Part shown: positions 14,375 through 14,554 of the stretch, in pieces
Layout of the letters: the number at the start of each line of letters is the position of its first letter
Position numbering within the stretch: position 1 is the first letter of the stretch
NCBI GenBank assembly: GCA_024693165.1
Contig: JAILLM010000118.1
Coordinates: forward strand, 1-14,554
Source: Bacilli bacterium
GTDB taxonomy: Bacteria > Bacillota_I > Bacilli_A > RF39 > UBA660
DNA length: 14,554 nt
Direction: 5' to 3'
Notes under the pieces: model-generated
The model's database searches: none
Told to the model about the DNA's origin: nothing
Seen by the model: the letters and a program-made list of their open reading frames with translations, nothing else
Program-made: the position numbers and the translations under genes

Positions 14375-14398
14375 AACTTAAGTTGAAGTACTCAACTT
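14375..14398. promoter_or_regulatory. Dyad upstream of the thioredoxin operon, candidate operator
   Basis: AAGTTGA (14380-14386) and TCAACTT (14392-14398) form a perfect 7-bp dyad. The first arm also overlaps the palindrome AACTTAAGTT (14375-14384), giving three AACTT-type half-sites in a row. It is just upstream of the weak -35 and has no long T-run, so a regulator site is likelier than a terminator. Confidence 0.35.
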
Positions 14399-14412
14399 GC
14401 AGTTTAGAAAAC

Positions 14413-14437
14413 AAAAAAACGTTAAAAATAACGTTTT
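14413..14437 (-). terminator. Terminator of the right-edge gene
   Basis: AAAACGTTA (14416-14424) pairs with TAACGTTTT (14429-14437) around AAAA. On the minus strand the T-run covers 14413-14419. It overlaps the stop codon at 14422-14424. Confidence 0.75.
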
Positions 14438-14554
14438 CTTAATTCTTTTTCACTCATAGCTTTAATATTACTATTTATTAAATTTATATATCTATCATAA
14501 TCAATTGATTTGAAAATATTACTTGTTAAATTATAAGAATAATATAAAGGTTCA
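14422..14554 (-). CDS. C-terminal end of an unrecognised protein (43 residues, cut by window edge)
   Basis: An open minus-strand frame enters from the right edge and stops at TAA 14422-14424, giving 43 residues. It is rich in Asn, Ile, Tyr and Ser. Near the end it reads N-S-N-I-K-A-M-S-E-K-E-L-R-K-R-Y-F, a charged terminal helix. A clean terminator overlapping the stop supports that it is a real gene end. The family cannot be recognised from this fragment. Confidence 0.5.
   Translation of the reverse strand, partial: EPLYYSYNLTSNIFKSIDYDRYINLINSNIKAMSEKELRKRYF

Noticed and set aside
1..14554. CRISPR array, tRNA or rRNA genes, UGA recoding
   Set aside because: No regularly spaced repeats and no cloverleaf or rRNA-like segments were seen by eye. 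Trp codons checked are TGG and genes end normally, so a Mycoplasma-type code is not indicated.

Overview
The window is strongly AT-rich. Genes use AAGGAGG-type ribosome binding sites and mostly stop at TAA, and Trp is read from TGG, so the standard bacterial code applies. Type VIIb secretion parts, a T-box leader, an archaeal-type ProRS and an ABC-F ATPase together suggest a low-GC Firmicute, perhaps an uncultivated gut Bacilli lineage related to RF39 or the Erysipelotrichia. The taxon is inference; no rRNA or other marker gene is present.

Left edge (1-138): the end of an IS3-like insertion sequence, with its terminal repeat and the first codons of its transposase. Next, 193-6350 on the minus strand is a compact type VII secretion (T7SSb) locus. 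It is transcribed essC, then esaB (overlapping, ending at a terminator), then three small helical proteins with their own promoters. Two of these three are paralogs, WXG100-like, in which the usual W-x-G turn reads Y/F-H-G-K-G. The order essC-esaB and the absence of esaA, essA and essB nearby are unusual.

Divergent from essC on the plus strand are a 116-aa disordered Gln/Pro/Glu-rich protein (6472-6822) and a 309-aa membrane protein ending in a four-Cys zinc ribbon (6908-7837). Each has its own terminator. They face a housekeeping block on the minus strand: an ABC-F ATPase (7858-9483) and prolyl-tRNA synthetase (9538-10965), the latter behind a Pro-specific T-box leader (about 10991-11185). 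Next come a PF06541-type membrane protein (11227-11970) and a three-gene operon read in the order thioredoxin (14324-14049), CcdA/DsbD-like membrane protein fused to a thioredoxin fold (14056-12632), and HD-domain hydrolase (12618-12025). A gene fragment with its terminator lies at the right edge.

Genes that work together: EssC is the motor and EsaB the ubiquitin-like accessory of a secretion machine whose likely cargo is the three small helical proteins. The thioredoxin and the CcdA-thioredoxin fusion probably form an electron relay from cytosolic to extracytoplasmic thiols. Nearly every transcription unit ends in a clear hairpin with a T-tract. No tRNA, rRNA or CRISPR array was seen. The longest non-coding stretch (10966-11226) is filled by the T-box leader and its promoter.
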